Assembly (NCBI GenBank): GCA_022842565.1
Contig: JALHPH010000052.1
Location: forward strand, 1-8,567
Length of the DNA: 8,567 nt
Direction of reading: 5' to 3'
From: Fimbriimonadaceae bacterium
GTDB lineage: Bacteria; Armatimonadota; Fimbriimonadia; Fimbriimonadales; Fimbriimonadaceae
Each line of letters begins with the position of its first letter. Positions within the stretch are counted from its first letter, which is position 1. The position numbers and the translations under genes were made by a program. A model generated the notes under the pieces. The model saw only the letters and a program-made list of their open reading frames with translations, was not told the origin of the DNA and made no database searches. This document shows, piece after piece, positions 1-6,671 of the stretch.

Positions 1-117
1 ATCAAGAAGCCGCCGATCGGCGGCTACGTGGTGGATTGGAGCGGGGTTCAGATGGGCCGGCTCAACTACGTGGACCTCAGCGATCCGTTCTTGAGCGAGC
101 TCCCGACTAGCCCTTAG
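1..117 (+). CDS. C-terminal end of an unrecognised protein (5' end outside window)
   Basis: Frame 1 is open from the first base to a TAG stop at 115-117 and encodes the last 38 residues of a protein, starting IKKPPIGGYVVDW and ending LSELPTSP. I do not recognise the family: the visible tail has no catalytic motif, membrane segment or cysteine. It is called coding because the frame is open to the window edge, the residue mix looks like a folded protein (aromatic and Gly-rich, then a short Ser/Pro tail), and it ends tail-to-tail with trmFO just as the other convergent pairs here do. The stop lies 11 bp inside the 3' end of trmFO. Function unknown. Confidence 0.6.
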   Translation: MKKPPIGGYVVDWSGVQMGRLNYVDLSDPFLSELPTSP

Positions 118-1492
118 GGAGGTCCAGCAGTGCACGCCATTCGGCAAACGCCCTGCCCGCTGCGTCGATCTTGAACGCTCGAACCGCAGCCTTGTCGCGT
201 GGTCGGGGCTCGGGGCTCGGGAACAGACCCCAGTTGATATTCATCGGCGCAAATTCTCGCTGCGTGTCGTCTTGCAGGTGGCCAACCAACGCTCCGTACG
301 CGCACTCCTTGGCTGGAACCGGCAGTGAGGTGCCGACGAGGCTGTGGTGGACTGCCAACGCGGCATAAAGCCCAAATGCGGCACTCTCAACGTAACCCTC
401 GACGCCCGTGAGCTGCCCAGCCAGATAGACCCTCGGCTCGCTCTTCAGCTCCAGCGTCGCTTCCAGCACTCGGGGCGCATCCACATAGGTGTTCCGGTGG
501 ATCACGCCGTACCGAACGAACTCTGCATCCGACAGTCCAGGCACCATTCGAAACACCCGTTTTTGCTCACCCCATTTCAACCGCGTTTGGCAGGCCACGA
601 GCGAGTAGAGGGTCTTCTCGCGGTTTTCTGGCCGGAGCTGAAGCGCGGCATAAGGTCGGCGATCAGTGCGGGGGTCGGTGAGGCCGACCGGCTTGAAATT
701 CCCAAACGCCAGGCTGCGCACACCCTTTTCGGCGATGGCCTCGATGGGGGTGCAGCCGCTGAAGTACTTGATCTTCTCTAGGAAGGCTGCCTCTTGCTCC
801 TGAGGTTCGGCATCCCGCTTGCCGCCGGCTTCGAATGCGTGGATGGGCGCGCGCTCGGCCGTGATCAGCGCTTCGACAAACGCAAGGTAGTGGTCTTTTT
901 CGAACGGACAGTTCAGGTAGTCATCGCCCTCGCCCTTGTCGTAGCGCGACTGGGCAAAAATGATGCTGCGATCGAGGCTCGAGGCTTCGACGGTGGGGCT
1001 CACGGCATCGTAAAAGTAGAGGTGCTCACGGCCCGTGGCCTGGGCTAGCCACTCGCTGAGTTCCGGTGAAGTCAGAGGTCCCGTTGAAAGGATCACCGGT
1101 CCGAGACGGCGCGCGGACTCCAGATCACCCGGCCCAAAAACCTCCTCGATCACTTCAATCCTTGGGTGCTCGCGAAGCGTACGCGTGACTTGCTCGCCAA
1201 AACGATCACGATCAACCGCCAGAGCCTCGCCCCCGGGAACGGAGCATTCCTCCGCGATGCGCAAGACTATCGAGCCAAGCGCCAGCATTTCTGCTTTGAG
1301 TTGTCCGGCGGGCGAAGTCGGCAGTTTACTTTTGAAAGAGTTGGAGCATACGAGCTCGGCGAAATGCCCTGTCGTATGGGCGGGCGTTTGATGCTTGGGG
1401 CGCATCTCGAAAAGCCGCACCGAGTGGCCCGCCTCGGCCAGGAACCAGGCTGCCTCCACACCGGCGAACCCCGCCCCTACCACTGTAATCAC
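107..1492 (-). CDS. trmFO: TrmFO, methylenetetrahydrofolate-tRNA (uracil-54-C5)-methyltransferase, FAD-dependent
   Basis: Cytosolic flavoprotein that makes 5-methyluridine at position 54 of the tRNA T-loop, using 5,10-methylene-THF as carbon donor and FAD as reductant. The 461 residues open with the dinucleotide-binding GAGFAG (6-11), followed by EMRP (29-32). The family signature ELVCSNSFKS (46-55) contains Cys49. GCTPIE (246-251) contains Cys247. These match the two conserved cysteines of the Bacillus enzyme (Cys53 and Cys226). NCPF (194-197), FGNFKPVGL and the C-terminal LAGQLTGVEGY flavin site are also present. The second cysteine sits farther along than usual because of a charged insert near residues 221-240, which makes the protein somewhat longer than typical (about 435-450). 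The start is GTG at 1492; GAGGAA lies directly before it, too close for a normal ribosome site. GTG at codon 4 would have better spacing but would trim the first beta strand. A tiny ATG-AGG-AAG-TGA frame overlaps the start. Identification is very secure; the start is less so. Confidence 0.96.
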   Translation of the reverse strand: MITVVGAGFAGVEAAWFLAEAGHSVRLFEMRPKHQTPAHTTGHFAELVCSNSFKSKLPTSPAGQLKAEMLALGSIVLRIAEECSVPGGEALAVDRDRFGEQVTRTLREHPRIEVIEEVFGPGDLESARRLGPVILSTGPLTSPELSEWLAQATGREHLYFYDAVSPTVEASSLDRSIIFAQSRYDKGEGDDYLNCPFEKDHYLAFVEALITAERAPIHAFEAGGKRDAEPQEQEAAFLEKIKYFSGCTPIEAIAEKGVRSLAFGNFKPVGLTDPRTDRRPYAALQLRPENREKTLYSLVACQTRLKWGEQKRVFRMVPGLSDAEFVRYGVIHRNTYVDAPRVLEATLELKSEPRVYLAGQLTGVEGYVESAAFGLYAALAVHHSLVGTSLPVPAKECAYGALVGHLQDDTQREFAPMNINWGLFPSPEPRPRDKAAVRAFKIDAAGRAFAEWRALLDLPKG

Positions 1493-1498
1493 TTCCTC

Positions 1499-1504
1499 AT
1501 TGTG
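1499..1504 (-). promoter_or_regulatory. Possible -10 box (CACAAT) for trmFO
   Basis: On the minus strand CACAAT is followed by GAGGAA and then the GTG start, a 6-nt gap. The same layout (CAYAATGAGG, two bases, start codon) precedes leuB. It could be a -10 box giving a nearly leaderless message, or the GAGG could be a closely spaced ribosome site. No convincing -35 is visible. Confidence 0.25.
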
Positions 1505-1507
1505 ACG

Positions 1508-1513
1508 TAGAAT
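1508..1513 (+). promoter_or_regulatory. Candidate -10 box (TAGAAT) of a leaderless promoter for the LtrA gene
   Basis: TAGAAT matches the TATAAT consensus in five of six positions. It ends 8 nt before the ATG at 1522, so transcription would begin at or next to the start codon. No purine-rich ribosome site lies between. The divergent gap to trmFO is only 29 bp, leaving little room for a conventional leader. No good -35 is seen 16-18 bp upstream. Confidence 0.45.
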
Positions 1514-1521
1514 CAGACCTT

Positions 1522-2739
1522 ATGCGGCTGATGTCTGACTTGGTGCGGCGGCCCATTCTGCGGCAAGAGCTTACTCACAGCGAGCGCCACGCCTCTTGGA
1601 TGGAGCTCTTTAGCGACCTGGTGTTTGTGGCGGCCATCGGCCAGGTGACTATCGGACTGAAGGCTGAGTTTAAGTGGTCCGGGGTACTCACGGCGATGCT
1701 GCTTTTGCTTCCACTTTGGTGGGCATGGGTCGGACAGGTTTTCTACCTTTCGCGGTTCGATACCGACGATCTCATCCACCGTCTCTTCAACTTTGCAGTT
1801 ATTGCCGCCGTCGCGAATCTTGCTCTTCAGATACCCAAAGCGTGGCAAGGGGATTTTTCGGGCTTTGTCCTGGCGTATGTCGGCGTACGCGTCATCTTGC
1901 TACTGCAATATGCGCTCGTCCACCGGCTTTTGCCTGAAGCCCGTCCCCTCCTGTCGCGCTATCTCATTGGCTTTGGGACCGCGGCACTGCTTTGGACGGT
2001 TTCGGCGTTCGTGCCACCGTTTCCGGCAACGATCCTGCGCGTTATGGCGATGTCGATCGATCTGTTGACGCCCTTTTCAGGCACCGCGCTCGCTAGAAAA
2101 TTGCCATTCGACCCATCACACGTTCCTGAACGATTCGGCCTGCTGACCATCGTCGTGCTCGGCGAAGCAGTTCTGGTGACGATCGCTGGTCTGGCCGCGG
2201 ACCGTCCGCCCATCGCCAACTTCACTGGTCTCATCGGACTGTTTGTGGCCTTCGGATTCTGGTGGATCTATTTTTATGGCGTTTCTGCCTCGGCGCCCCG
2301 GCCCATCCGAAACAAATGCGAATCGCAGCGATTTTGGGTCTGGTTCTACATCCATTTCCCACTGGTGGTGGCGCTCGACATTCTTTCGGTGGGTGTTGCC
2401 AAGGCGATTGATGCGGCCTTCCTGCCGTTCCCGAAGGACTACGGACCCATCTTCATCACCTGCGCCGTGATTTTGATGCTCTGCCTGCACATCATCTTCT
2501 ACATGACACTGCCTTTTGGCCAGCTTCGCAGGCTATGGCGCCACAACGTGCCCCATATCGTCGTGTCGCTCTCGGTGCTTGGGTTGTTGGCGCTCGCGAA
2601 GGTGTGGCCGGCTTGGTGGCTCGTTACTACGGTTGGGCTCCTCTGCACCGCGCACATCATCCTAGCCTCGAGGATGGACCCCGAGACCTTGGAAGCGCAG
2701 GACATCGGCCAGCCCGTAGAGGATGCCGTCTCAGCTTAA
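1522..2739 (+). CDS. LtrA-family (low temperature requirement A) multi-pass membrane protein
   Basis: A 405-residue, strongly hydrophobic protein with about ten predicted membrane segments. It carries the landmarks of the LtrA family (Pfam LtrA): HASWMELFSDLVFV at 23-36, in the place of the usual WLELFFDLVFV; PERFGLLTIVVLGEAVL at 202-218, in the place of ERFGLFTIIVLGES; and WFYIHFPLVV at 274-283. The family is named from a Listeria gene needed for growth in the cold. Its biochemical role is not established, so only an inner-membrane location can be stated. Length is typical for the family. ATG at 1522 is preferred because the TAGAAT box places a transcript start there; ATG at 1531 is possible. 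The gene is divergent from trmFO and its TAA stop overlaps the leuB stop by 9 bp. The last 20 or so residues are acidic and probably cytosolic. Family sure; function unknown. Confidence 0.9.
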   Translation: MRLMSDLVRRPILRQELTHSERHASWMELFSDLVFVAAIGQVTIGLKAEFKWSGVLTAMLLLLPLWWAWVGQVFYLSRFDTDDLIHRLFNFAVIAAVANLALQIPKAWQGDFSGFVLAYVGVRVILLLQYALVHRLLPEARPLLSRYLIGFGTAALLWTVSAFVPPFPATILRVMAMSIDLLTPFSGTALARKLPFDPSHVPERFGLLTIVVLGEAVLVTIAGLAADRPPIANFTGLIGLFVAFGFWWIYFYGVSASAPRPIRNKCESQRFWVWFYIHFPLVVALDILSVGVAKAIDAAFLPFPKDYGPIFITCAVILMLCLHIIFYMTLPFGQLRRLWRHNVPHIVVSLSVLGLLALAKVWPAWWLVTTVGLLCTAHIILASRMDPETLEAQDIGQPVEDAVSA

Positions 2740-3801
2740 CAGCGTTTGAACGATCGCATCGCCCATCTCGGCGGTCGAGACGAGTTTGCAGTCCTTTTCA
2801 AAGATGTCGGCGGTGCGGATCCGCTGGTCCAGCACGCTCTCGATCGCCGACTCGATTCGAAGAGCCGAGGCGTCGTCATTGAGGCTGTACTTCAGCATCA
2901 TAGCCGCGCTCATGATGGCAGCAATTGGGTTCGCTCTTCCCTGCCCGGCAATGTCCGGTGCGCTGCCGTGTACTGGCTCATAGAGCCCAAGCGACCTTTC
3001 GCCACCTGAAGAGCTGAGCGAGGCGCTTGGCAGCAAGCCAAGCGAGCCAGTCGTCATGCTCGCTTCGTCGCTCAGAATATCGCCGAACATGTTCTCGGTC
3101 AAAATCACGTCAAACTGCTCAGGTGAGCGAATCAGCTGCATGGCGCAGTTGTCCACGAGCATGTGGGTCAGCTTAACGTCGGCAAACTCCTTTCCAACCT
3201 CAGTCACGACTTCGCGCCAGAGTCTGCTCGTCTCCAGTACATTGGCCTTGTCCACGCTGGTGACCTCCTTGCGGCGGGAGCGCGCGATCTCAAATCCGCA
3301 TCGGGCTATGCGCTCCACCTCATGGCGGTGATAGATGCAGGTATCGACTGCGGTGTCGCCACCATTGCGCCGCTCACGCGGCTCGCCAAAGTAAATGCCA
3401 CCGGTAAGCTCTCGGACGACGATGAGGTCCACCGCTTCCTTTAGCTTGAGCGGCGAGCTAAGCAGCATTGATCGAAAAATCTTGGCGGGACGGATGTTCG
3501 CAAAGAGGTTGAGTTCGCGGCGAAGTGGCAACAGCGCGCCGACTTCCGGCCGCAATGAAGCTGGCTCAACGCGGTCCCACTTAGGACCTCCGACTGCGCC
3601 TAGAAGGATCGCGTCGGAACTCCGGCAAAGCTCAAGCGTTTCTTTCGGAAGAGGATTGCCGGTTGCGTCATAAGCCGCGCCCCCGATCAGTGCTTCCTGA
3701 AAATTGATATCACTTCGCAAAGCCCGAACGACTTTGACCGCTTCGGCGGTAACCTCTGGACCGACGCCATCCCCTGCGATGACGGCCACATTCCATGCCA
3801 T
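2731..3801 (-). CDS. leuB: 3-isopropylmalate dehydrogenase
   Basis: Catalyses NAD-dependent oxidative decarboxylation of (2R,3S)-3-isopropylmalate to 2-oxoisocaproate, the third step of leucine synthesis; cytosolic, usually a homodimer. The 356 residues match family length. Visible motifs are AGDGVGPEV (9-17), GGPKW (71-75), LRRELNLFANIRPAK (93-107) with substrate-binding Arg94 and Arg104, VVRELTGGIYFGEPR (128-142) with Arg130 and Tyr137, and SVDKANVLE (182-190) with Lys185. FGDILSDEAS (239-248) supplies metal-binding Asp241 and Asp245, with Asp217 in VDNC. EPVHGSAPDIAGQGRANP (275-292) is the NAD-binding loop. The open frame runs upstream to 3897, but homology starts at MAWNVAVIAGDG, so ATG at 3801 is chosen; GAGG lies only 2 nt before it. 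The gene stands apart from any visible leuA, leuC or leuD. Related decarboxylating dehydrogenases (tartrate, isocitrate, homoisocitrate) are less likely given the RELTGGIYFGEPR segment. Confidence 0.95.
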   Translation of the reverse strand: MAWNVAVIAGDGVGPEVTAEAVKVVRALRSDINFQEALIGGAAYDATGNPLPKETLELCRSSDAILLGAVGGPKWDRVEPASLRPEVGALLPLRRELNLFANIRPAKIFRSMLLSSPLKLKEAVDLIVVRELTGGIYFGEPRERRNGGDTAVDTCIYHRHEVERIARCGFEIARSRRKEVTSVDKANVLETSRLWREVVTEVGKEFADVKLTHMLVDNCAMQLIRSPEQFDVILTENMFGDILSDEASMTTGSLGLLPSASLSSSGGERSLGLYEPVHGSAPDIAGQGRANPIAAIMSAAMMLKYSLNDDASALRIESAIESVLDQRIRTADIFEKDCKLVSTAEMGDAIVQTLLS

Positions 3802-3807
3802 GCCCTC

Positions 3808-3813
3808 ATTATG
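3808..3813 (-). promoter_or_regulatory. Possible -10 box (CATAAT) for leuB
   Basis: CATAAT on the minus strand matches TATAAT in five of six positions. It is followed by GAGGGC and then the ATG at 3801, a 6-nt gap. This would give a leaderless or nearly leaderless transcript. The GAGG might instead be a ribosome site at unusually short spacing. No recognisable -35 is found about 17 bp upstream. Confidence 0.35.
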
Positions 3814-3879
3814 GCGACTCGCCACCGAGAAGTTTTGGCACCTGAACGCCCCCTTAAGGATCGGGTTCTGAAAACATTC

Positions 3880-5031
3880 ATGCTCAAAGCCGGACATTTT
3901 CTCGCGACACTTTTGCTTGCAGCAGCCTTGGGTTGCTCAGCCCAATCGAGCAGCAGCTCCCTCGGCAGCAACGTTCCCGCAGAGAGACTGTGGCGCATGA
4001 ACAAGGGGCTGAATATCGGATTCTGGTTCGCCCAGGCTCCCGCGTTCCCACTGGAACGGTTCGACACATTCCAGACTGAGCAGGACTTTCGCGCCATCCG
4101 GAGCATGGGCTTTCGGCACATTCGGCTGCCGCTCCGCCCGATGGCGCTGCAATGGACGCCCGTTTCGCGCCGACTCAGCATTCCCCGCGCGCAAAAACTG
4201 GCCGAAAAGATCCGCATGATCAATGACATCGGCTTACTTGTGATTCTGGACTTGCACCTGATTGATGAAGAGAAGAAGGCGGCCCGAAGCGACTCGGAAG
4301 GACTGCGCCCCTATGCAGACTTCTGGACCGACTTGGCCCCTTACGTACGCGGGATTTCGCCTGATGACTTAGTCATCGAGATCATGAATGAGCCGTTCCA
4401 GAATAACCCCTCGAATTGGTGGCGGGATCAAGGCGACATTCTGAGATCGGTGCGGAAGGCCTATCCCAATCACACCCTGATGGCGGGCGGCGACGGCTGG
4501 TGCTCCATCCGAGACCTGGTGCCCTACCAGCCGTACGCCGACCGGAACATCGTCTACAAATTCCACTTTTACGACCCACTCGTTTTCACGCACCAATCCG
4601 CCGATTGGGCGCGCCCGGGTCTTGAAAAAGTGCGCTATCTGAAATACCCGAGCAACAACCAGAACATCAGCGAACTGCTGAAATCGGCACCGACGGAGGA
4701 AGTGAAGTACATGTTGCGCGATTACAAGGAGCGGCCCTGGAACCGAGCGCGCATCCGTTCGGAGCTGGTCAAGGCTTCGAAATGGTCGCAAAAGTGGAGG
4801 GTCCCCATGACGTGCACCGAATTTGGCGTGTTCAAGGTTTTTGTCGACCAGGATTCAAGCAGCAACTACCTGCGCGACGTCCGGATGGAACTGGAAAGCA
4901 TGGGAATCGGCTGGACGATGTGGGAATACGTGAGTCAGTTTGGCGTGACCCGGGAAAAGGAACGAATGAAGAATTGGGAGCCGCACACGATCCGCGCTCT
5001 TGGCATGCGGATGCCGCGCGTTCCAAAGTGA
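3880..5031 (+). CDS. Secreted glycoside hydrolase family 5 (cellulase-like) enzyme
   Basis: An exported retaining beta-glycosidase of the GH5 (endoglucanase) fold, 383 residues from ATG 3880. Residues 1-22 form a signal peptide: Lys3, a Leu/Ala-rich core, then ALGC with Cys19. That cysteine could be lipidated, but ALGC is a poor lipobox, so ordinary secretion is equally possible. A Ser-rich linker follows. The TIM-barrel motifs are in order: GLNIGFW near 43-49, FRHIRLPLRP (78-87) on strand 2, ILDLHL (122-127) with His126, IMNEPF (168-173) with Glu171 as acid/base, YKFHFYDP (226-233) with His229 and Tyr231, and CTEFG (312-316) with nucleophile Glu314. GWTMWEY (344-350) supplies the terminal substrate-stacking Trp. 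Both catalytic glutamates are intact, so activity is likely; the substrate (cellulose, mannan or another glucan) cannot be told. No carbohydrate-binding module is present. An upstream in-frame ATG at 3811 would add 23 non-hydrophobic residues and is disfavoured. No clear ribosome site is seen. PAP2 follows after 13 bp. Confidence 0.88.
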   Translation: MLKAGHFLATLLLAAALGCSAQSSSSSLGSNVPAERLWRMNKGLNIGFWFAQAPAFPLERFDTFQTEQDFRAIRSMGFRHIRLPLRPMALQWTPVSRRLSIPRAQKLAEKIRMINDIGLLVILDLHLIDEEKKAARSDSEGLRPYADFWTDLAPYVRGISPDDLVIEIMNEPFQNNPSNWWRDQGDILRSVRKAYPNHTLMAGGDGWCSIRDLVPYQPYADRNIVYKFHFYDPLVFTHQSADWARPGLEKVRYLKYPSNNQNISELLKSAPTEEVKYMLRDYKERPWNRARIRSELVKASKWSQKWRVPMTCTEFGVFKVFVDQDSSSNYLRDVRMELESMGIGWTMWEYVSQFGVTREKERMKNWEPHTIRALGMRMPRVPK

Positions 5032-5037
5032 TACTCT
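5032..5037 (+). promoter_or_regulatory. Candidate -10 box (TACTCT) of a leaderless promoter for the PAP2 gene
   Basis: TACTCT fits TANNNT and begins right after the GH5 stop codon. It ends 7 nt before the GTG start at 5045, the same spacing as the boxes before accD and the gene at 8424. No Shine-Dalgarno sequence is present, so either a leaderless start or coupling to GH5 translation is needed. Confidence 0.35.
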
Positions 5038-5044
5038 GACCAGC

Positions 5045-5713
5045 GTGGACGCGCTTTGGCATTGGGACCTAGAGGTTTTTCGCTGGCTCCATGGGTCTGG
5101 GCGCGGAGCTGGGCAGCCTGTCTGGTTGGTATTGAGTGCACTAGGCCTGGCTCATATTCAAGGAGGGCCGCTTCTGGTGAGCTTGGTGCTTCAAAAGTCC
5201 CGACTATGGGGCGGCGTTCTCGGCTTGCTCATCCTAGTTGCCGTTGTGATCGTCGGCCTAGAAGAGCGTGAACTGGCCATTCACCTGGGTGCGCTGGTGC
5301 TGGCTGTCGCGAGTCTAGGATACTTGAAGCCGGTCATCGCTTCGCGCGCACTCACTGCTTTTGTAGCGGGAGGACTCCTTCATATTCTCATCAAAGAGTT
5401 TATCGACCGCGAGCGACCCAGCATGCTTCGCGAGGCAATTCCACTAGAAAACGTTTACTCCACCGCCGCCTGGCCCAGCGGGCACACTACGACCACTATG
5501 GCGATCGGTTTGACCTGCGCGGTGTTGTTTTGGCAATCAGGGCGGCGCGGCGCGGCCGTGGGTTTCGCATTGCTGGGGCCATTGGTGGGGCTCAGCCGCA
5601 TCCGGGTTGGAGTGCACTGGCCAACCGATGTGATCGGCGGCCTTTGCTTAGGGGCCTTTGCTGCAGGCGCGGTGCTACTGTTTTGGCCGCTTAAACCCGA
5701 GACACCTCGTTGA
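5045..5713 (+). CDS. PAP2-family membrane phosphatase
   Basis: Integral membrane phosphatase of the PAP2 (type 2 phosphatidic acid phosphatase) superfamily, 222 residues with about five or six hydrophobic segments. The tripartite signature is complete: KEFIDRERP (117-125, the K-x6-RP motif), WPSGHT (143-148, PSGH with His147) and SRIRVGVHWPTDV (184-196, with Arg185, nucleophile His191 and Asp195). Members dephosphorylate undecaprenyl pyrophosphate, phosphatidate or phosphatidylglycerophosphate. The sequence alone does not choose among these, though recycling of the C55 carrier lipid is common. The start is GTG at 5045: upstream in-frame codons lie within GH5, no in-frame ATG comes before the K-x6-RP motif, and a TACTCT box sits 7 nt upstream. 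The gene is 13 bp downstream of GH5 and may be partly co-transcribed with it. Its 3' end overlaps accA by 23 bp on the opposite strand. Confidence 0.9.
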   Translation: MDALWHWDLEVFRWLHGSGRGAGQPVWLVLSALGLAHIQGGPLLVSLVLQKSRLWGGVLGLLILVAVVIVGLEERELAIHLGALVLAVASLGYLKPVIASRALTAFVAGGLLHILIKEFIDRERPSMLREAIPLENVYSTAAWPSGHTTTTMAIGLTCAVLFWQSGRRGAAVGFALLGPLVGLSRIRVGVHWPTDVIGGLCLGAFAAGAVLLFWPLKPETPR

Positions 5714-6671
5714 ACCGGCCCATCTTTCGATAGAACCCGTAGCGGTCTTCCCGCAGTTCGCTCTCGCTGAGCTTGCTGAGGTCGGCCAAGTGCCTCTCGA
5801 TGCCGTCCTTTACGATGGCCGCCGCAGCCGCTGGGTCTCGGTGCGCACCCCCGAATGGCTCCGGGAGGATCTCATGGATGAGCCCAAACTCATGCGCGCT
5901 CTGCGCCGTTAGCTTAAGCGCGGCTGCGGCTTGGGCGCCTTTTTCCGGCATACGCCAAAGAATTGCGGCGCAGCCCTCGGGCGGGATCACGCTATAAACC
6001 GCGTGTTCTTGCATCAAAACCCGGTTGCCAGCGGCGATGCCAATAGCTCCACCCGATCCGCCCTCGCCGATCACCACCGAGACGATTGGCACCCTCAGTT
6101 CGAACATCTTCATGATGCTGGCGGCGATAGCCTCGCTGATACCGCGACTCTCGCTTTCGACGCCGGGATCGGCGGCGGGGGTATCCACCAGCGTGATGAC
6201 CGGCAGCTTGAACCGGTCGGCCATTTCGAAAAGCCGAATCGCTTTTCGGTAGCCCTCGGGCTTGGCCATCGCGAAGTTACGGAACTGTCGCTCCTGGATG
6301 TTGCGACCCTTTTGCTGGCCCACCACCATCACCCCGCGGCCACTTAACATGGCGGGCCCGCCGACGATGGCGTGATCCGCTCCGAATCGCCGGTCACCAT
6401 CCAGTTCGATGAAGTCGGTGAACATGGCTGCGATGTAGTCCAGCGCGTAGGGGCGAGGCTCGGCGCGCGCGACCAGGACTTTTTCCCAGGGTCCCAGCCT
6501 GCTATACAGCACCTCGACCACGTTATCGCGGCGGCGCTCGAAGTCGGCGATCTTTTGCTCGGCTTGCGCCATTTCTTCCGGCTCTGCCGTTTTGAGGGCG
6601 GCTCTGGCTTTCGCCAGCAAATCCTCAAGCTCCAGCAGCGGACGCTCCCATTCCTTCCAAGATTTCGCCAT
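5691..6671 (-). CDS. accA: Acetyl-CoA carboxylase carboxyltransferase subunit alpha
   Basis: One half of the carboxyltransferase that moves the carboxyl group from carboxybiotin to acetyl-CoA, giving malonyl-CoA for fatty-acid synthesis; works as an alpha2beta2 complex with AccD. The 326 residues match bacterial length. An N-terminal helical, coiled-coil-like region (about 8-50) precedes the crotonase-fold core. Visible motifs are DRRFGADHAIVGG (93-105), GQQKGRN (118-124), GYRKAIRLFEMADRF (140-154), the oxyanion segment VIGEGGSGGA (200-209), GNRVLM (215-220) and YSVIPPEGCAAILWR (226-240). An oddity is DTPAADPG (163-170), where the family normally has DTPGAYPG, so a Gly and a Tyr are replaced by Ala and Asp. 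The start overlaps the accD stop as TAATG, with GGAGG 9 nt upstream, so the genes are translationally coupled. The biotin carrier and carboxylase genes are elsewhere. Confidence 0.96.
   Translation of the reverse strand: MAKSWKEWERPLLELEDLLAKARAALKTAEPEEMAQAEQKIADFERRRDNVVEVLYSRLGPWEKVLVARAEPRPYALDYIAAMFTDFIELDGDRRFGADHAIVGGPAMLSGRGVMVVGQQKGRNIQERQFRNFAMAKPEGYRKAIRLFEMADRFKLPVITLVDTPAADPGVESESRGISEAIAASIMKMFELRVPIVSVVIGEGGSGGAIGIAAGNRVLMQEHAVYSVIPPEGCAAILWRMPEKGAQAAAALKLTAQSAHEFGLIHEILPEPFGGAHRDPAAAAAIVKDGIERHLADLSKLSESELREDRYGFYRKMGRFNEVSRV

Noticed and set aside
100..121. CTCCC/GGGAG inverted repeat across the overlap with the trmFO 3' end as a terminator
   Set aside because: Only a 5-bp stem with a 12-nt loop and no T-run on either strand. 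It lies in coding sequence of both genes.
344..781. 145-codon plus-strand open frame inside trmFO, and similar long frames opposite or shifted within other genes
   Set aside because: These are shadows of well-identified genes in GC-rich sequence. Their products show no family motifs and have no credible start signals.
3852..3859. CCTTAAGG palindrome between leuB and GH5 as an operator
   Set aside because: An 8-bp palindrome is common by chance, and there is no flanking symmetry or promoter element tying it to either gene.
3811..3879. N-terminal extension of the GH5 protein from ATG 3811
   Set aside because: The added 23 residues are polar and would bury the signal peptide, and that ATG overlaps the likely leuB promoter. 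ATG 3880 begins right at the signal peptide.
3802..3897. Longer leuB starting at 3897
   Set aside because: The extra 32 residues precede the universal N-terminal beta strand, have no family counterpart, and would overlap the GH5 start region.
5000..5005. TTGGCA as a -35 box for PAP2
   Set aside because: It matches TTGACA in five of six positions, but the spacer to TACTCT would be 26 bp, far outside the working range.
5685..5720. Nested repeats GGCCG/CGGCC and CGAG-ACAC-CTCG at the PAP2/accA junction as a bidirectional terminator
   Set aside because: The inner stem is only 4 bp, the outer 5 bp with a long loop, and no T-tract follows on either strand. Too weak to call.
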